Both the position numbers and the translations under genes were made by a program. Below are positions 6,852-10,680 of a stretch of 10,680 nt of DNA, piece after piece; positions within the stretch are counted from its first letter, which is position 1; the number at the start of each line of letters is the position of its first letter. Source of the DNA: UCB3 sp964415605 (GTDB taxonomy: Bacteria; Chloroflexota; Anaerolineae; Epilineales; Epilineaceae). Where the stretch lies: contig CAYQBA010000161.1 of the NCBI GenBank assembly GCA_964415605.1, positions 1 to 10,680 of the forward strand, written 5' to 3'. The notes under the pieces are model-generated. The model had not been told where the DNA came from. It was given only the letters and a program-made list of their open reading frames with translations, and made no database searches.

Positions 6852-9800
6852 GTTTCAATCCCCTCTCGATCGGGGCCGTGATTGTGACCTGTCCCTGCTG
6901 CGGATGCCGGGCCAGGAGGTGGCCTTGTTTCAATCCCCTCTCGATCGGGGCCGTGATTGTGACCCTGCGAGAGCTACGAAGTCCAGGTGGCGCGGATCGT
7001 TAGTTTCAATCCCCTCTCGATCGGGGCCGTGATTGTGACGGTCGCGGAGCAGCAGGCGCTTATCGATGCGTACCGCGCGTTTCAATCCCCTCTCGATCGG
7101 GGCCGTGATTGTGACCGGCGGCTCGACTGTCACGATCGGTCAGTCCTACCAGGTTTCAATCCCCTCTCGATCGGGGCCGTGATTGTGACGCCTGACGAGC
7201 AGCAGACAGAGGGGAGATGGACATGTTTCAATCCCCTCTCGATCGGGGCCGTGATTGTGACGAGGAACAATCATGGACAACCCGAGGGCCACCGCAGGGT
7301 TTCAATCCCCTCTCGATCGGGGCCGTGATTGTGACCGACACCCACGGCGAATCCGACGGACGATGATGATGAGTTTCAATCCCCTCTCGATCGGGGCCGT
7401 GATTGTGACGAGGGGACCGGAGGCTGTTTGGAAATGTTCGTACCAAGTTTCAATCCCCTCTCGATCGGGGCCGTGATTGTGACGCGCACTGGCCTTGCTG
7501 GCAGCGATCTTCATGGCCAGGTTTCAATCCCCTCTCGATCGGGGCCGTGATTGTGACGAACACAACTTCGATTTCGGGCGGGCCGCCGTTGGTGGGGTTT
7601 CAATCCCCTCTCGATCGGGGCCGTGATTGTGACGCGACTCCGGTCATGCACCGCGAGGAGAAGTACGCCCTGTTTCAATCCCCTCTCGATCGGGGCCGTG
7701 ATTGTGACGTGATTCCGGCGGCCAGCTGCCCCAGCGGGGTCAGCGTTTCAATCCCCTCTCGATCGGGGCCGTGATTGTGACCTGATCGTGGACCTCGGCA
7801 AGGCGGAGGCGCCGACTGGTTTCAATCCCCTCTCGATCGGGGCCGTGATTGTGACTCCCGCCGACCCCAACCCACCGCCCGGAGTGACCCAGCGTTTCAA
7901 TCCCCTCTCGATCGGGGCCGTGATTGTGACGAGGAGCAGGACATCGCTCCCAGCAGCCACCATCCGAAAGTTTCAATCCCCTCTCGATCGGGGCCGTGAT
8001 TGTGACAGTGGGTGCTGTTCCTGCCTGGACACGGTCCGGACACAGGTTTCAATCCCCTCTCGATCGGGGCCGTGATTGTGACACTGGGAATCTCAAACAC
8101 AACAACAACCAAGGAGAAGAGTTTCAATCCCCTCTCGATCGGGGCCGTGATTGTGACCGCGACATGCGCCCCCGCCTATGCCGCAACAGACGATGCGTTT
8201 CAATCCCCTCTCGATCGGGGCCGTGATTGTGACGCAGCGGACAGTAATGTTCCGCAGCGGTGCATACCGCGCGTTTCAATCCCCTCTCGATCGGGGCCGT
8301 GATTGTGACGCGAGAGCTGGCCCGCCCAGCCCGTCGCGGAGAACCGCGTTTCAATCCCCTCTCGATCGGGGCCGTGATTGTGACACAAGGAGAGGACTCA
8401 TGATGTCCCAACGCGGTAGAAGGTTTCAATCCCCTCTCGATCGGGGCCGTGATTGTGACGCGAGCATCGACCACTCCGAAGGCAAGCATGGCGTTTGGTT
8501 TCAATCCCCTCTCGATCGGGGCCGTGATTGTGACTCGTCAATTGCACAAAGTCCAGGGTCGTGCTGTGGCACGAGTTTCAATCCCCTCTCGATCGGGGCC
8601 GTGATTGTGACAAGTTCCGAATGCCCGCGATTCTCGCGGGCCTGTTCGTTTCAATCCCCTCTCGATCGGGGCCGTGATTGTGACATGTACCGCGCCGCGG
8701 CGTCGGGCTCGCCCCGCAGGTTTCAATCCCCTCTCGATCGGGGCCGTGATTGTGACTTGACCAACTTCGCGCCGTTCGGGTCCACCCCTGTGGTTTCAAT
8801 CCCCTCTCGATCGGGGCCGTGATTGTGACGAGATCACCATTGCCGCGATGATGTCCGGATATGAGTTTCAATCCCCTCTCGATCGGGGCCGTGATTGTGA
8901 CTCACGGCGATGCCTTCGGAGGGTACTGCGGAGGGCCATGTTTCAATCCCCTCTCGATCGGGGCCGTGATTGTGACCAGAGCGTGCACAGGCACATGATG
9001 CAGCTTGGCCTGAGTTTCAATCCCCTCTCGATCGGGGCCGTGATTGTGACTCGGTGGCCCAACCCCTTGACCGGTTATTACGACAACGTTTCAATCCCCT
9101 CTCGATCGGGGCCGTGATTGTGACCCGGGATACGGGGACTTCGACTTCTGGGATCAGGGTCGGTTTCAATCCCCTCTCGATCGGGGCCGTGATTGTGACC
9201 CTGTGTCGCGGCGTTGGCCATTCTGCTTCTGTTCGTGTTTCAATCCCCTCTCGATCGGGGCCGTGATTGTGACGCGATGAATACTCGTTCTGGACGTTCA
9301 GCGTGGACTTCGTTTCAATCCCCTCTCGATCGGGGCCGTGATTGTGACCTCGAGGTGGCGGCCGCGCAGCGGCCACAATTCGACATGTTTCAATCCCCTC
9401 TCGATCGGGGCCGTGATTGTGACGCGAAGCTCCCGGTTCGCAGCGGCTACCACGACGTCCAGGTTTCAATCCCCTCTCGATCGGGGCCGTGATTGTGACA
9501 CGTGGGCATGGTGTGGATCAACCTCCAACCCGGTCAGGTGTTTCAATCCCCTCTCGATCGGGGCCGTGATTGTGACCAGCGCAAAGGGAGACATTTGTGT
9601 CGAGGGAGTACCCTGTTTCAATCCCCTCTCGATCGGGGCCGTGATTGTGACTCAACTGGCGAGGATCCTGATCCTGGTCGGGATCGTATGTTTCAATCCC
9701 CTCTCGATCGGGGCCGTGATTGTGACGGGGTTGTATCTCAACAACCTCCTCGCCCGCTAGATTCGTTTCAATCCCCTCTCGATCGGGGCCGTGATTGTGA

Positions 9801-10680
9801 CCTGGGTCAACACCCTGGGCGATAGGATGGCCGGGGCCATGTTTCAATCCCCTCTCGATCGGGGCCGTGATTGTGACGTGTGGGCGTGGCCGCCAGCGTG
9901 GACGGTTTGGACAGCGTTTCAATCCCCTCTCGATCGGGGCCGTGATTGTGACATGAGGCTGGTGGGGGCGGCGAGGGCGGCAATGGGGGCTCGTTTCAAT
10001 CCCCTCTCGATCGGGGCCGTGATTGTGACGAGGAGGACGATCGGGGGCGCTTGCATGTGCGGCCCGCGTTTCAATCCCCTCTCGATCGGGGCCGTGATTG
10101 TGACTGAAGAAGCGCAGGGGCTCCTGAACCGCCTTGCGCCTGTTTCAATCCCCTCTCGATCGGGGCCGTGATTGTGACGCGCGCCGGGCCTCGAACGCCG
10201 TGATGCGCCCTTCCGCGCGTTTCAATCCCCTCTCGATCGGGGCCGTGATTGTGACCCGATAGCACGCTGACGTGTGCCGCCCTTCCGAGAGTTTCAATCC
10301 CCTCTCGATCGGGGCCGTGATTGTGACTCAAGTTGAGACGATGGAAGTGGCGCTGGACGCCACTCGTTTCAATCCCCTCTCGATCGGGGCCGTGATTGTG
10401 ACCCGCAGGCTGGAACCAACCCAAGAAGTAGTCCGCAAGTTTCAATCCCCTCTCGATCGGGGCCGTGATTGTGACAAAAGGGCAGGTCCCGCGCTGGGGC
10501 GCCAACCCCCTCAAGTTTCAATCCCCTCTCGATCGGGGCCGTGATTGTGACGTGGTGCCTCCGGTGGCTGGTGAGAAGAGATACATCTCGTTTCAATCCC
10601 CTCTCGATCGGGGCCGTGATTGTGACGGGGGCATCGCCCCCACAGTTCCCAGGAGGAACCATGTTTCAATCCCCTCTCGA
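6852..10680 (-). CRISPR. Large type I/III-like CRISPR array, 51 full repeats and continuing
   Basis: The 37-nt repeat begins GTTTCAATCCCCTCTC and ends GGCCGTGATTGTGAC on the + strand. Full copies, identical by eye, start at 6852, 6927, 7003, 7079, 7153, 7225, 7299, 7373, 7447, 7521, 7597, 7672, 7745, 7819, 7894, 7970, 8046, 8121, 8197, 8273, 8348, 8423, 8498, 8575, 8648, 8720, 8793, 8865, 8940, 9014, 9088, 9163, 9237, 9312, 9387, 9463, 9540, 9615, 9690, 9765, 9841, 9915, 9993, 10068, 10142, 10219, 10291, 10366, 10439, 10515 and 10590; one more at 10663 is cut by the window edge. Spacers are 35-41 nt and I saw no duplicates. The reverse complement ends in ATTGAAAC, the usual crRNA 5' handle of type I/III systems, and contains a CCCC/GGGG stem; with the decayed repeat on the left, this implies transcription from a leader to the right of the window. 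No cas genes are visible, so the subtype is open. Confidence 0.98.

Noticed and set aside
6852..10680. Dozens of open frames on both strands across the array, with repeated FQSPLDRGRDCD, FNPLSIGAVIVT or VTITAPIERGLK motifs
   Set aside because: These are translations of the 37-nt CRISPR repeat; the repeat contains no stops in several frames, so they are artefacts and not repeat proteins.

Overview
The window is high-GC bacterial DNA. Several features suggest a Chloroflexota-like genome: a secreted beta-helix protein with a long Pro-Thr-Asn-Thr linker, a C-terminal fragment resembling large TPR/LuxR-type regulators, and a single-domain HU-like protein. This placement is inference from protein style; no rRNA or other phylogenetic marker is present.

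The left part (1-5657) is ordinary chromosome. It holds the C-terminal end of a TPR-type regulator (1-246, +), a GyrI-like small-molecule-binding protein (292-750, -), a DusC-like tRNA-dihydrouridine synthase (1131-2270, +), a large secreted beta-helix protein with a choice-of-anchor-Q-like end (2272-4578, -) and an HU/IHF-like DNA-binding protein (5190-5657, -). The dus gene and the beta-helix gene converge with one base between their stop codons. Between the beta-helix and HU-like genes lies an unexplained array of seven TTGCAAGG-like motifs at an exact 22-bp pitch (4931-5084), next to a long hairpin that may terminate the HU-like transcript. No operon links these genes.

The middle (5658-6850) has a gene-free stretch and then an unrecognised minus-strand coding sequence. 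It is split by an apparent frameshift near 6586-6592, and its upstream end runs into the degenerate end of a CRISPR array.

The right part (6776 to the edge at 10680) is one very large CRISPR array. It has 51 complete, apparently identical 37-nt repeats, a partial repeat cut by the window edge, and a half-decayed terminal repeat on the left. The reverse complement of the repeat ends in ATTGAAAC, the usual crRNA 5' handle of type I/III systems, so the array is probably transcribed leftwards from a leader beyond the window. No cas gene is recognisable here. Most spacers read as protein-coding on the + strand, and a few contain a ribosome-binding site plus start codon. The predicted crRNAs would therefore be antisense to target mRNAs, as expected for an RNA-sensing (type III) system or for acquisition from transcripts. 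This strand bias and the 22-bp phased array are the two most interesting signals.
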